From the NCBI RefSeq assembly GCF_011682065.1, contig NZ_VUYU01000042.1, positions 1-46,280 of the forward strand: DNA of 46,280 nt. The letters run 5' to 3'. This DNA comes from Massilia rubra. Its GTDB lineage: Bacteria > Pseudomonadota > Gammaproteobacteria > Burkholderiales > Burkholderiaceae_D. The notes below the pieces were generated by a model. That model made no database searches and was not told the origin of the DNA. It saw only the letters and a list, made by a program, of their open reading frames with translations. This document shows positions 30,492-39,669 of this stretch, one piece after another (the first letter of the stretch is position 1; each line of letters begins with the position of its first letter). A program made the translations under genes and the position numbers.

Positions 30492-33400
30492 AGATCCTCA
30501 AAATCAGCGGCAGGAACCTCGCTTCGCTGGCCGGCGAATTTTGCGTCGACTTCGAACAGGAGCCGCTCGCCGCGGCCGGCCTGTTCGCCATCAGCGGCCC
30601 CACCGGCGCGGGCAAAAGCACCCTGCTCGACGCCCTCTGCCTGGCCTTGTACAACGCCACGCCACGGCTGCTCAAGATCGTGCGCAACGGCAGCGTGCTG
30701 CCCGATGTGGGCCAGGACACCGTCTCGGCCCACGATCCGCGTACCTTGCTGCGGCGTGGCGCGGGCGAGGCATATGCCGAAGTCGACTTTGTCGGGAACG
30801 ACCAGTTGCGCTACCGCGCGCGCTGGAGCGTGCGGCGCTCGCGCGGCAAGGCCGGCGGCGGCCTGCAGCCATCGGCCATGAGCCTTCAGCGCTTGCCGGA
30901 GCTGATCGCGCTCGGTGGAACAAAAACCGAAGTGCTCGACGAGATTACCAAGTGTATCGGGCTCTCGTTCGAACAGTTCACGCGCGCCGTGCTGCTGGCG
31001 CAGAACGAATTTTCCGCCTTCCTGAAGACCGAGGAAAACGACCGCGGCGAGCTGCTCGAGACCTTGACCGGAAGCGCCATCTACACCGCCATTTCAAAGC
31101 GCGCATTCGAGCGCTTCCGGAACGAGCAAAAAGAACTGGAACGCCTCACCGCGCGCCTGGCCGACCAGGCCCCGCTGCCCGCCGAGGCGCGCGCCGGCAT
31201 CGACGAACGCAGCGGCGCCGCCGACATCGCCCTGGCGGCGCTGGACCAGCGCAAGGCCCTGCTCGAGCATCAACTGCGCTGGCACCAGGAGCGTGCGCGC
31301 CTGCGCCGCAACGAACTGCTGGCCGAGGAAACGCTGGCCAGCGCCCACGCCGACGCCACCCAAGCCGAGGCGCGCCGGCGCCACCTGGCCACGCTGGACG
31401 CGCTGCAACCGGCGCGCGCGCTGCTGGCCGAACAGGCCCGGCTCGACGCCGACCTCGCCGCCATCGAGCAAGCGCTGGCGGCCAGCGGCGGCGAGCTGCA
31501 ACGCGCCCAGGACACGCTGCAAGGCGCGACCGTCGCTTTCGCCGGCGCCAGCGCCGCCTTGCAGGACAAGGAACAAGCCCTGCGCGCCAGTGCGCCGCAG
31601 CTGGACCAGGCCAAGGCGTTCGACGCCAGCATCGCGGCGCTCAAACCGTCGCACGCCAAGGCGGCGCAGGTGCGCGAGCACGCCACGCGCGACGCCGCCC
31701 AGGCCGGCGCCGCGCTGGAAGCGAAAGGCGCCGAACTGGCCGCGCTGCGCAGCGCGCACCAGCAAGGCGCCGACTGGCTGGTGCGCCAAAGCGACTGGGA
31801 AGTACTGGCCGCCGGGTGGCCGCGCTGGGACACGCTGTTCGCCCAGGCCGCGCAAGCCGCTGCGCAGGACAGCGCCAGCGCCGCCGGCCTGGACGCGGCG
31901 CAGCAAGCCATGCTGGCCGCCACCGACAGCGAAGCGCGCGCCGCCGAAGCGCTGGCGCAATCGACCCAGCAACTGCAAGCGTTGGAGACCACGCGCCAGC
32001 AAGCCATCAGCGCGCTTGACGCCGTCGACGCCGACCAGCTGCGCGCCGAACGCACGGCGCTCGACCGGCATCGCGACAGCCTGGTCGAGGCCGAGAAAAT
32101 CTGGGCCGCCGTGAACGCGACGCGCGAGCGCCTGCGCCAGGCCGGCGCCAATGCGGCGCGTGCGCGCGGCGCGATCGCCGCCGCCGACAACGCGCTGGAC
32201 GCGCGCGTGGCCGCCGGCGGCGCGCTCGAAGCGGCACTGGCCCAGGCCGAGCGCTCGCTCAAGATCGCCGAGCTGGCGTGCGCCGACAGCGTCGTCGACC
32301 TGCGCGCCAACCTCGATGACGGCCAGCCCTGCCCCGTGTGCGGCAGCGCCGAGCACCCGTACCAGCACCAGGATGCGGGCCTGCGCGCCATGCTGGACAG
32401 CCTGCGCGCGGAAGTGGCCGCGTGCCGCGCCGCGCTGCAAGAGAACCTGTCGGCCCAGGCCACCGAACGCGCGCTCGCCGCGGCCGCCAGCGTCCAGCTC
32501 GACGCCAGCGTGCGCGAACACGAGCTGCTCGACGCCACCCTGGCGGAGGCTCACGCGGCATGGAACGAGCACGCCCTGGCCGACGTCGCGCCCGAAGAAA
32601 CCGCACGCGGCGCGTGGTTCGTCGGCGAAGTGGCCGCGCTCAAGGCGCGCTCGCAGCAGCTCGACGAACGCGAACGGGCCGCGCGCACGGCCGCCAGCGC
32701 GCGCGACGCCGCGCAGCGCGCCTGCGATACGGCCAACAGCGCCCACGCGCGCCTGCAGGAAGCCGCCAGCGCCGGGCGCACCGCCCTGGCCCAGGCCAGC
32801 GCCCAGCACGCGGCGCTGTCGGACAAGCGCACCCGCGCGGCAAGCGCCCTGGCGCAGCTGCTGGAAGAACTCAACCCCGCCTTGAGCGGCGACTGGACCA
32901 GCGCATGGCGGCGCGACGCGGCGGCGTTTCGCGATGCGCGCGCCGCCGAAGCGCAGCAATGGCGCACGCAATCGGCGCAGCACGCCAGCCGCGCCGCGAC
33001 GATCCTGACGCTGGAAGCGGCCAATCTGGCGGCGGCCGGCGACCTGGAACGCGCGCGCCAGGCCAGCGCCGGCGCCGACGCCGACTTTGCACGGATCGAC
33101 GCCGAAGTCCGGGCCATGCATGCGCAGCGCGCCGCGCTGTGGGGCGGGCAGCCGGTGCGCGAGATCGAGGCGCAGCTGGCCGGCGCCGTCGACGCGGCCC
33201 GCGCCGCGCTGGCGCAGCAGCAAAGCGCCGCCCAGCAAGCGGCGCAAGCCGAAACGCGCGCGCGCGACGCGCTGCTGCACCTTGGCGCCCGGCTCACCGG
33301 CTCGCAGACCGGCAGGCAGCAGGTGAGCGAGCGGCTGGCGCAATGGCTGGCCAGCTACGGCGAACGCCATCCGGCGTTGGAGAGCGTGGCCGATGGCGCG

Positions 33401-34249
33401 CGCCTGGCCGACCTGCTGGCGGAGGACGCCGGCGTCATCATGCGGGAGCGCGCCGCCTTGCAGGCGCTCGACGAGCGCAGCGCCAACGCGGCGGCGGTGC
33501 TGGCCGAACGCCGCGCCCAGCGCGAACTGCACGAGCGGCACGAACGGCAGGAGCGGGATGGCGACGATCCGGCCGCCAGCGAGGCCTTGCTGGAGCACAC
33601 GCTGGCCCAGTTGGTCGACGAGCGCAACGCGGCCGCCGGCGACGCCGCCGCGCTGCGTTTGCAGATCGCCCAGGACGACGTGCGGCGCACGCAGGCGCAG
33701 GCGGTCATGGCGCAGATCGAGGAACAGCAGTTGCGCGAGCGGCGCTGGGGCAAGATGAACGAGTTGATCGGCTCGGCCGACGGCAAGAAATTCCGCAACT
33801 ACGCGCAGCAGTTCACGCTCGATGTGCTGCTCGGGTACGCCAACAGCCACCTGCATCACCTGGCCAAGCGCTATCGCCTCGAACGCGTGGTCAACGCAGC
33901 CGGGCCGTCGCTCGGGCTGATGGTGCGCGACCAGGACATGGGCGGCGAGGTCCGCTCGGTCAATTCGCTCTCGGGCGGCGAATCGTTCCTGGTGTCGCTG
34001 GCGCTGGCGCTGGGACTGGCGTCGCTATCGTCGAACCGGGTGCGGGTCGAGTCGCTGTTCATCGACGAGGGTTTCGGCAGCCTCGACAGCGAAACGCTGC
34101 GGGTGGCGATGGATGCGCTGGACGGCTTGCAGTCGATGGGCCGCAAGGTCGGCGTGATCTCGCATGTGCAGGAGATGACGGAACGCATTGCAACGCGCAT
34201 CCTGGTGCAGCCGGGCGGCGGCGGCACCAGTACCGTGACGGTGCAATAA
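30488..34249 (+). CDS. sbcC: Exonuclease SbcCD subunit C (Rad50-like ATPase)
   Basis: A 1253-residue SMC-like ATPase that pairs with SbcD. Walker A GPTGAGKST is at 37-45. Two very long Ala/Arg/Glu coiled-coil arms meet at the zinc hook CPVC (615-618), which dimerises two complexes. The ABC signature LSGGE is at 1161-1165, and Walker B FIDEGFGSLD has D1193 and E1194. It is somewhat longer than the E. coli protein (~1048 residues), the excess lying in the coiled coils. It overlaps sbcD by four bases. Long open frames on the other strand are shadows of its GC-rich codons. Confidence 0.97.
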   Translation: MKILKISGRNLASLAGEFCVDFEQEPLAAAGLFAISGPTGAGKSTLLDALCLALYNATPRLLKIVRNGSVLPDVGQDTVSAHDPRTLLRRGAGEAYAEVDFVGNDQLRYRARWSVRRSRGKAGGGLQPSAMSLQRLPELIALGGTKTEVLDEITKCIGLSFEQFTRAVLLAQNEFSAFLKTEENDRGELLETLTGSAIYTAISKRAFERFRNEQKELERLTARLADQAPLPAEARAGIDERSGAADIALAALDQRKALLEHQLRWHQERARLRRNELLAEETLASAHADATQAEARRRHLATLDALQPARALLAEQARLDADLAAIEQALAASGGELQRAQDTLQGATVAFAGASAALQDKEQALRASAPQLDQAKAFDASIAALKPSHAKAAQVREHATRDAAQAGAALEAKGAELAALRSAHQQGADWLVRQSDWEVLAAGWPRWDTLFAQAAQAAAQDSASAAGLDAAQQAMLAATDSEARAAEALAQSTQQLQALETTRQQAISALDAVDADQLRAERTALDRHRDSLVEAEKIWAAVNATRERLRQAGANAARARGAIAAADNALDARVAAGGALEAALAQAERSLKIAELACADSVVDLRANLDDGQPCPVCGSAEHPYQHQDAGLRAMLDSLRAEVAACRAALQENLSAQATERALAAAASVQLDASVREHELLDATLAEAHAAWNEHALADVAPEETARGAWFVGEVAALKARSQQLDERERAARTAASARDAAQRACDTANSAHARLQEAASAGRTALAQASAQHAALSDKRTRAASALAQLLEELNPALSGDWTSAWRRDAAAFRDARAAEAQQWRTQSAQHASRAATILTLEAANLAAAGDLERARQASAGADADFARIDAEVRAMHAQRAALWGGQPVREIEAQLAGAVDAARAALAQQQSAAQQAAQAETRARDALLHLGARLTGSQTGRQQVSERLAQWLASYGERHPALESVADGARLADLLAEDAGVIMRERAALQALDERSANAAAVLAERRAQRELHERHERQERDGDDPAASEALLEHTLAQLVDERNAAAGDAAALRLQIAQDDVRRTQAQAVMAQIEEQQLRERRWGKMNELIGSADGKKFRNYAQQFTLDVLLGYANSHLHHLAKRYRLERVVNAAGPSLGLMVRDQDMGGEVRSVNSLSGGESFLVSLALALGLASLSSNRVRVESLFIDEGFGSLDSETLRVAMDALDGLQSMGRKVGVISHVQEMTERIATRILVQPGGGGTSTVTVQ

Positions 34250-34273
34250 ACCGCCCGCTTTGTTTTCAAGCAC

Positions 34274-34426
34274 TTATCGTTTTGCTTTCGCCAACTGCAC
34301 CTTGGTCCGCTCCCATCCCAGCTCGCGCCGGATTTCCTGCGGGTCGGGCGGCGGGCGGCGCTGGGCGATTTGCGTGCGCAGCCACTGGCGCACGCTTTCC
34401 TTGCTTGGTTGCTTGTCGGTGTTCAT
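34274..34426 (-). CDS. Small conserved-looking protein, 50 residues, unknown
   Basis: A short minus-strand gene. AGGAAG stands five bases before ATG 34426, and the frame ends at TAA 34274. The product starts MNTDKQPSKESVRQWLRTQI, then has a proline-rich PPPDPQEIRRELGWE segment, and ends in a basic tail. Composition is balanced and helical rather than the Arg/Ala/Pro bias of spurious frames. I recall similar short proteins (SKE..R-WLR-QI...RPPPD...IRR-LGW) in related Burkholderiales, but I cannot confirm it here. It is convergent with sbcC, 24 bases apart. Function unknown; the basic C-terminus suggests nucleic-acid or ribosome contact (speculative). Confidence 0.65.
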   Translation of the reverse strand: MNTDKQPSKESVRQWLRTQIAQRRPPPDPQEIRRELGWERTKVQLAKAKR

Positions 34427-34551
34427 GTTGCTTCCTGTCTCGATCTGTTCGCCCAGGGGCCTGCTCCGTTAACGCCGTGCCAGGCCAACAGTTGACTGCG
34501 ACTGCGCATCCCGATGATAAAATGCGCGTTTTTTACGTCCGGATCTTTCCC

Positions 34552-34764
34552 ATGTCAAAACCCGCCCGCGTGCTGACCTTTAAATGCGTCAAGTGCGAGA
34601 AACCTGTCAAAGTCTTCCTGCAGAAAGTGTCCGCCTGCTCCCACATCCAGCCCTACCAGGGCGTGTGCGCCTGCGGGGAAATCAAGCGCCATGCGACAGG
34701 AAGCAAGGACGCAGTTCAATCCTATCTCGCTTCGCCAGAAGGGCAATGGTCCCATCACCATTGA
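34552..34764 (+). CDS. Small cysteine-rich (zinc-ribbon-like) protein
   Basis: A 70-residue protein with C12-x2-C15 (FKCVKCEKP), C29, and C39-x-C41 (VCACGEIKRH), consistent with a small zinc-binding ribbon. The product ends in a His-rich WSHHH. The ATG at 34552 is preferred; an in-frame ATG at 34522 would add MRVFYVRIFP and has no better binding site. The region just upstream is AT-rich (GATAAAATGCGCG), fitting a promoter. No family name is recognised. Metal binding is inferred from cysteine spacing only. Confidence 0.7.
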   Translation: MSKPARVLTFKCVKCEKPVKVFLQKVSACSHIQPYQGVCACGEIKRHATGSKDAVQSYLASPEGQWSHHH

Positions 34765-34868
34765 TTGAGATGCCTCAAGGCAATAAAAAAATAATAGAAA
34801 AATAACTAAAGTAATCGGCATGACTGCCGTTATGGTCAGTAACGCAACGTTTTTATTGTCTGGCCACC

Positions 34869-35720
34869 ATGTCTTTTTTGTCCGCCCTGAGCGCCCGCGC
34901 GCCCGTTTCCACTGTCCCTCCCGCCATCGCGCAGGGTGGCGGCCGGAACGTGGGCGCGCAACTGACCCCGGCCAGCGGCAATGTCGCCCCGCGTTTGCCG
35001 GTGGTCGATCCGGTGTCGCTGTACAACGATAACGTCAGCTTGTCGCCACAGAGCATGATCAACCGGGTCGGCGACCTGGCCAGCTCCACCGTCGATGTGG
35101 CGCAAAAGTTTCTCGATACCTTTGTGGGCAAGTTGTTCGGCGACGCCGCCAAGGGCGCCACGGTCAGTTTCGACGCCGTGGCGGTGCAGGCGCAGTCGGC
35201 GTTGTCAAGCTCCGCCATGCAAAACGGCAGCGTGCGCAGCAGCGCCTTTTCCCTGAACGAGTCCGCCAGTTTCATCGGCACCGGCCAATTGCGCACGGCC
35301 GACGGCCAGACCTTCGATTTCGAGCTGGAAGTCAATTACGAAGCCAGTGCCAGCCTGGCCAGCGAAGCGCGCGCCGACACGGCGGCGAACCCCGCATCGG
35401 CCAATCGCCCGGCCCGGCTCGATTCGCCCGATGTGCTGGTACTGACCGGCAAACCGCTGCCGCCGGTGAAGTTTCCCGGCAGCCTGGACGACCTGTTCAA
35501 GCTGCTCGGACGCGAATTGCAGGCCAACGTCAATGGCCCGTCCGGCGAAGGCGGCGGCGATCTCAGCTTGCGCCTGTTGCGCCTGGTCGACCGCGCCGCC
35601 CTGCTGGCCCCGCGCCCGCGCGCCGACCAGCCGGACGTGCCGGCACAAGACCGCAGCAAGGTGCTGGCCAGCTCCTACGGCAGCGCCCCGGCGGGCGCGG
35701 GCATGCTGGCGCGCGCCTGA
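34869..35720 (+). CDS. DUF5610-like domain protein
   Basis: A 283-residue protein without signal peptide. Residues ~75-110 (VAQKFLDTFVGKLFG, then GATVSFDAVAVQAQSALS) resemble DUF5610, a domain of unknown function in proteobacterial proteins that often have flagellar-hook-like disordered N-termini. The flanks are low-complexity, Ala/Pro-rich and likely disordered. Residues ~150-165 contain FDFELEVNYEASASLA, a beta hairpin-like stretch. No enzyme motif is present. It appears to be alone on its transcript. The domain assignment comes from memory of the family pattern and is moderately secure. Confidence 0.65.
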   Translation: MSFLSALSARAPVSTVPPAIAQGGGRNVGAQLTPASGNVAPRLPVVDPVSLYNDNVSLSPQSMINRVGDLASSTVDVAQKFLDTFVGKLFGDAAKGATVSFDAVAVQAQSALSSSAMQNGSVRSSAFSLNESASFIGTGQLRTADGQTFDFELEVNYEASASLASEARADTAANPASANRPARLDSPDVLVLTGKPLPPVKFPGSLDDLFKLLGRELQANVNGPSGEGGGDLSLRLLRLVDRAALLAPRPRADQPDVPAQDRSKVLASSYGSAPAGAGMLARA

Positions 35721-35744
35721 CGAGGCCACAGGCCCACGTATAAT
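35717..35744 (+). promoter_or_regulatory. Predicted sigma-70 promoter of the methyltransferase gene
   Basis: A perfect TATAAT at 35739-35744 with CTGACG (35717-35722) as a partial -35 and a 16-base spacer. A nine-base stem GCCCCGTGC / GCACGGGGC (35757-35776) lies in the predicted leader, between promoter and start codon. It has almost no loop and only a weak T-run, so attenuation is possible but not shown. Confidence 0.45.
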
Positions 35745-35818
35745 AGTGATATCGACGCCCCGTGCCCGCACGGGGCGCTTGCCGTTTTCCGTTTTCGCAC
35801 CACTGACCGATCGCCCCC

Positions 35819-36976
35819 ATGCAACCTGAACACACTGCCGACGCCCCGGCGCGCATCCACTGGACCGAAGAGGGCCAGCCGCGCAGCGCGCGCTGGCGCT
35901 CCGAGAGCGGCATGCCGCCGCCCAAAAAAGTCGTCATCGCCGACGACAAAACCCCGGCCGACGTGGCCTACCGCCTCGCCTGCGAAGGCACCGCCCTGCT
36001 CTGGCGCGGCGACTTCCACAACGCGCGCCAGCTGCTGCAAGCGCTGGCGCGCCGCGCCGACCATAAAGGCGGGCGCGCCAAGGCGCCCAAGGCGCCCGCC
36101 TCGCCGGCCGACGCCTTCCACCTGCACCGCCAGGCCCAGTCGCAGCGCGCCCGCACCCTGGCCATGCTGCTGCTGCCGTTCGAGGCCGACTACAGCGTGC
36201 CGCTGCGGCGCGCGCCGGATGTCAAACAAGCCTGCAACGAAGCCTACGGGCGCAGCGACGAAGCTTTCGTGGCGTCGATGCGCGAGCTGCTTGGCCTGAT
36301 CGGCGCCCACGAGTGGCGCAAGAACGGCGTCGAGATTGCCGCGCTGGAGGCGCGCATCCACCCGCACTACGGCGTGTTTTCGCCCATCCGCGGCGAGTAC
36401 GTGACGCTGGTGGCCGACGCGCCGCTGCCGGACGGGTGCGCGCTGGCGTTCGACATCGGCACCGGCACCGGCGTGCTGGCGGCCCTGCTGGCGCAGCGCG
36501 GCGTGGCGCGCGTGGTGGCCACCGACATGGATGCGCGGGCGCTGTCCTGCGCGCGCGAAAACCTGCAGCGCCTCGGCCTGGCCGGCACGGTCGACGTGGT
36601 GCAGGCCGACCTGTTCCCGGAAGGGCGCGCCAAGCTGGTGGTGTGCAATCCGCCCTGGCTGCCGGGGCGCCCGAGTTCGTCGATCGAGTACGCGGTGTAC
36701 GACCCGGACAGCCGCATGCTCAAGGGCTTCCTCAATGGCCTGGCGGCGCACCTGGCGCCCGGCGGCGAGGGCTGGCTGATTCTGTCCGACCTGGCCGAGC
36801 ACCTCGGCCTGCGCCCGCGCGAGCAGTTGCTCGCGCTGATCGCGGGCGGCGGCCTTGAAGTCATCGAACGCCACGACGTGCGTCCCACCCATCCGCGCGC
36901 GGCCGATGCCGCCGACCCGCTGCACGCCGCGCGCGCCGCCGAACTGACCTCGCTATGGCGCCTGCGCGCACTGTAA
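35819..36976 (+). CDS. Class I SAM-dependent methyltransferase (N5-glutamine / N6-adenine type)
   Basis: A 385-residue cytoplasmic methyltransferase. The SAM-binding loop FDIGTGTGVL begins at D212. The acidic end of strand 2 is ATDMDARAL. The catalytic NPPW motif is at 277-280, the form used by enzymes that methylate an amide or exocyclic amine (PrmB/PrmC, RlmG, TrmN6-like). The N-terminal ~170 residues form a separate domain (THTAD-like leader, then a helical region ending with GVFSPIRGEY) that probably recognises the substrate. It is longer than PrmC and does not match one named enzyme for sure. Its last 22 bases overlap the solute-binding protein gene. Confidence 0.85.
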   Translation: MQPEHTADAPARIHWTEEGQPRSARWRSESGMPPPKKVVIADDKTPADVAYRLACEGTALLWRGDFHNARQLLQALARRADHKGGRAKAPKAPASPADAFHLHRQAQSQRARTLAMLLLPFEADYSVPLRRAPDVKQACNEAYGRSDEAFVASMRELLGLIGAHEWRKNGVEIAALEARIHPHYGVFSPIRGEYVTLVADAPLPDGCALAFDIGTGTGVLAALLAQRGVARVVATDMDARALSCARENLQRLGLAGTVDVVQADLFPEGRAKLVVCNPPWLPGRPSSSIEYAVYDPDSRMLKGFLNGLAAHLAPGGEGWLILSDLAEHLGLRPREQLLALIAGGGLEVIERHDVRPTHPRAADAADPLHAARAAELTSLWRLRAL

Positions 36977-37731
36977 GGGGCCTGCTGGCCGCCGCGGCGC
37001 TGCTGGCCTGCACGCACGCCGCCGCCTGCAGCCGCCCGCTGAACATGGTCAGCGAGGAGTGGCCGCCCTACTCCTTCACCAACGAAGAAAACCTCCAGAC
37101 CGGCCTCGATATGGACATGGCCAAGGCAATCCTCAAGGAAGCCGGCTGCACCCTGGTCACCGCCCCGCCGCTGCCGACGGTGCGGCGCATGCTGCTGTTC
37201 GAGCGTGGCGACTTCGACCTGATGCTGGCCGCCACCGACACGCCGGAGCGGCGCCGTTTCGCGCGCTTTTCCACCCCCTACCGGCACGAGACAGTGGCGC
37301 TGTTCGTGCTGGCGCGCGACTATGCGCGTTACGCCGGCGTGACCAGCATGACGGGGGTCGCGCGCGAACAGGCGGCCGTGCTGGCGCCGCGCGTCGGCTG
37401 GTACGGGCCGCAATTCGCGCACGCCGCGCCAGGCCTGCGCGCCGCCGGGCGCCTGTTCGAATTCGGCGCCTTCGAGCAGGGCATGCGCATGCTGGGCGCC
37501 GGACGCGCGCAGCTGATCATGGGCGACCGCGCCGCCATCATGTACGAAGCGCAGCGCCAGAAGCTGGTGCTGCGCCAGTTACCCTTTGTACTGCAGCAGG
37601 CGCCGGTGCACCTGATGCTCAGCCGCGCCAGCACCACCGACAACGACCTGGCGCGCATCAACGCCGCCATCGCGCGACTGGAGAAAAACGGCGCCCTGCA
37701 AGCACTGCGCGCACGCTACGATTTGCGCTGA
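36955..37731 (+). CDS. Periplasmic solute-binding protein (SBP_bac_3-like)
   Basis: A 258-residue exported protein with a signal peptide of about 25 residues (LLAAAALLACTHAAAC). The body matches family 3 extracellular solute-binding proteins: PLNMVSEEWPPYSFTNEENL at the start, DMAKAILKEAG, FERGDFDLMLAATDTPER and FSTPYRHETVALFV. Such proteins bind amino acids or related small molecules. No ABC permease or ATPase gene lies nearby, so it may serve as an orphan sensor or binding protein, as many short family 3 members do in betaproteobacteria. It overlaps the upstream methyltransferase gene by 22 bases. The tRNA-fMet gene follows 53 bases later, with its own promoter. Confidence 0.85.
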   Translation: MAPARTVRGLLAAAALLACTHAAACSRPLNMVSEEWPPYSFTNEENLQTGLDMDMAKAILKEAGCTLVTAPPLPTVRRMLLFERGDFDLMLAATDTPERRRFARFSTPYRHETVALFVLARDYARYAGVTSMTGVAREQAAVLAPRVGWYGPQFAHAAPGLRAAGRLFEFGAFEQGMRMLGAGRAQLIMGDRAAIMYEAQRQKLVLRQLPFVLQQAPVHLMLSRASTTDNDLARINAAIARLEKNGALQALRARYDLR

Positions 37732-37743
37732 CGGACAGATCAT

Positions 37744-37772
37744 TTGCATATTCGGCGGAACCTCTATATAAT
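37744..37772 (+). promoter_or_regulatory. Promoter of tRNA-fMet
   Basis: A perfect TATAAT at 37767-37772 with TTGCAT at 37744-37749 and a 17-base spacer. It lies just ahead of the tRNA and is followed by a GC-rich discriminator, typical of stringently controlled stable RNA promoters. Confidence 0.6.
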
Positions 37773-37784
37773 TCGCCGCTCAGA

Positions 37785-37861
37785 CGCGGGGTGGAGCAGT
37801 CTGGCAGCTCGTCGGGCTCATAACCCGAAGGTCACAGGTTCAAATCCTGTCCCCGCAACCA
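37785..37861 (+). tRNA. tRNA-fMet (CAU), initiator
   Basis: A 77-base cloverleaf with encoded CCA. The anticodon loop reads CTCATAA. Three consecutive G-C pairs (GGG/CCC) in the anticodon stem and the unpaired C1-A72 at the acceptor end are the hallmarks of the bacterial initiator tRNA. The T-loop GTTCAAATC is standard. Confidence 0.97.
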
Positions 37862-37877
37862 AACACATTTTGAACTG

Positions 37878-37912
37878 AGCCCGACTCTTCACACAGCCGG
37901 GCTTTTGTTTTT
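37878..37912 (+). terminator. Rho-independent terminator after tRNA-fMet
   Basis: The stem AGCCCG / CGGGCT with a 14-base loop is followed by a T-rich tract (TTTTGTTTTT). It starts 16 bases after the tRNA. Confidence 0.8.
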
Positions 37913-37955
37913 AGAAAGGGACTTGCTGCCTTCAAGCGAGTCCGCCGCGCTTCCC

Positions 37956-38189
37956 ATGAGAGACAAAAAAGATAACGCGACCTTCGATCTGCCGGGGTTC
38001 GGCGCGGCTGCGCCGCTCGTTCATCCCCCTGCCGAAGCGCGCCGCGCCAGCGCGCCGCGCCCGCGCAAAGCAACCCTGCGCCAGGAACAACTCGAACTGC
38101 TCGACGAAACCGACGCCAGCGGCCTGCCAGTATGGCGGCGCGAAGACAATACCGACCTGACCGGCCTGCCCAACTGGGCTGCCGCGTAA
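37956..38189 (+). CDS. Small hypothetical protein, 77 residues
   Basis: A short polar, Ala/Arg/Pro-rich protein. It opens MRDKKDNATFDLPGFG and ends with LPVWRREDNTDLTGLPNWAA. The repeated short motif (SGLPVW..., TGLPNW) near the C-terminus looks conserved-like. An earlier in-frame TTG at 37905 lies inside the terminator T-run and is rejected; ATG 37956 is used, although its ribosome binding site is weak. No domain is recognised and the protein is probably disordered. It lies between the tRNA-fMet terminator and dbpA. Function unknown. Confidence 0.6.
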   Translation: MRDKKDNATFDLPGFGAAAPLVHPPAEARRASAPRPRKATLRQEQLELLDETDASGLPVWRREDNTDLTGLPNWAAA

Positions 38190-38259
38190 TTCCCCGCCAT
38201 TCGCCCTCTCTCAGCTTGCCTGTTAGACTGGGCCCGTCCCCTTTTTGCCAGAGCATGCC

Positions 38260-39669
38260 ATGAATCCAAACGCCTTCGCCACCCTGCCGCTGACCGCCAC
38301 GTTCTTGGCCAACCTGGACACGCTCGGCTATCGCGAGATGACCGACATCCAGACCAAGAGCCTGCCGCACGTGCTCGACGGACGCGACCTGATCGCCCAG
38401 GCCAAGACCGGCAGCGGCAAGACCGCCGCCTTCGGCATCGGCATCTTGCATAAATTGAATCCGGCCTGGTTCGCGGTCCAGGGCCTGGTGCTGTGCCCGA
38501 CACGCGAACTGGCCGACCAGGTGGCCAACGAATTGCGCCGCCTGGCGCGCGGCGAAGGCAATATCAAGGTGCTGACCCTGACCGGCGGCGCGCCGATGCG
38601 CCCGCAGATCGCCTCGCTCGAACACGGCGCCCACATCGTGGTCGGCACCCCGGGCCGCATCCGCGACCACCTGGGACGCGGCAGCATCGACCTGTCCAAG
38701 GTGCAGACCCTGGTGCTGGACGAAGCGGACCGCATGACCGACATGGGTTTCTACGACGAGATCGCCGGCATCGTCAGCGCCTGCCCTTCGCGCCGCCAGA
38801 CCCTGCTGTTTTCGGCCACCTACCCGGACGATATCCGGCGCGCCACCGAATCGTTCCTGCGCAACCCGGTGGAAGTGGTGGTCGAGGCCCAGCACAGCGG
38901 CGACCAGATCGAGCAGCGCTTTTATGAAGTCGGCTTCGACAACCGCGACCAGGCCGTGGGCCGCCTGCTGAAACACTTCAAGCCGGTCTCGGCGCTGGCC
39001 TTTTGCAACACCAAGGTGCATTGCCGCGAACTGGCCGATGAACTGCGCGCGCAGGGCTTTTCGGCGCTGGCGCTGTACGGCGAACTGGAGCAGCGCGAGC
39101 GCGACGAGATCCTGGTGTTGTTTTCCAACCGCAGTTGCTCGGTGCTGGTGGCCACCGACGTGGCCGCGCGCGGCCTCGACATCGCCAACCTGGGCGCGGT
39201 GATCAATGCCGACGTGTCGAAAGATACCGAAGTGCACATCCACCGCGTGGGCCGCACCGGCCGCGCCGGCGAATCGGGCCTGGCGCTGACCTTGTGCGCG
39301 CCGAACGAAAAGAAATGGGTCAAGCTGATCGAGGAGTACCAGCACGCGCCGGTGGCCTGGCATCCGCTGGCCGAACTGGCCGACGATGGCGAGCCGGCCG
39401 CGCCGGCGCCGATGGTGACCCTGGTCATCATGGGCGGCAAGAAAGACAAGCTGCGCCCGGGCGACCTGCTGGGCGCGCTCACCGGCGACGCCGGCCTCAC
39501 CAAGGAACAGGTCGGCAAGATCAATGTGTTCGAATTCATGACCTATGTGGCGCTCGACCGCCATGTGGCCGAGCACGCATTCCAGCGCCTCAACGCGGGC
39601 AACAAACTGGGCCGCGATTTCGGCAATATCAAGGGCCGCAGCTTCAAGATGCGCTTTATCGACGCCTAG
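38260..39669 (+). CDS. dbpA: ATP-dependent RNA helicase DbpA
   Basis: A 469-residue DEAD-box helicase acting in large ribosomal subunit assembly, guided to 23S rRNA helix 92. The Q motif region is GYREMTDIQTKSLP (24-37). Walker A AKTGSGKT is at 48-55. DEAD is at 154-157, SAT follows, and the RecA-2 domain carries HRVGRTGRAG. The C-terminal ~75 residues, beginning VTLVIMGGKKDKLRPGD and containing LTGDAGLTKEQVGKI, form the RNA-binding DbpA C-terminal domain that distinguishes it from RhlE/RhlB. The ATG at 38260 is chosen over an in-frame TTG at 38245. It appears to be alone on its transcript. Confidence 0.95.
   Translation: MNPNAFATLPLTATFLANLDTLGYREMTDIQTKSLPHVLDGRDLIAQAKTGSGKTAAFGIGILHKLNPAWFAVQGLVLCPTRELADQVANELRRLARGEGNIKVLTLTGGAPMRPQIASLEHGAHIVVGTPGRIRDHLGRGSIDLSKVQTLVLDEADRMTDMGFYDEIAGIVSACPSRRQTLLFSATYPDDIRRATESFLRNPVEVVVEAQHSGDQIEQRFYEVGFDNRDQAVGRLLKHFKPVSALAFCNTKVHCRELADELRAQGFSALALYGELEQRERDEILVLFSNRSCSVLVATDVAARGLDIANLGAVINADVSKDTEVHIHRVGRTGRAGESGLALTLCAPNEKKWVKLIEEYQHAPVAWHPLAELADDGEPAAPAPMVTLVIMGGKKDKLRPGDLLGALTGDAGLTKEQVGKINVFEFMTYVALDRHVAEHAFQRLNAGNKLGRDFGNIKGRSFKMRFIDA

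Noticed and set aside
31094-33859. Long open frame opposite sbcC
   Set aside because: Shadow of the alanine-rich coiled-coil codons; no domain, and sbcC is certain.
35757-35776. Terminator between the DUF5610-like gene and the methyltransferase
   Set aside because: The stem has only a two-base loop and no proper T-run, and lies downstream of a good TATAAT; it is better seen as part of the leader of the next gene.
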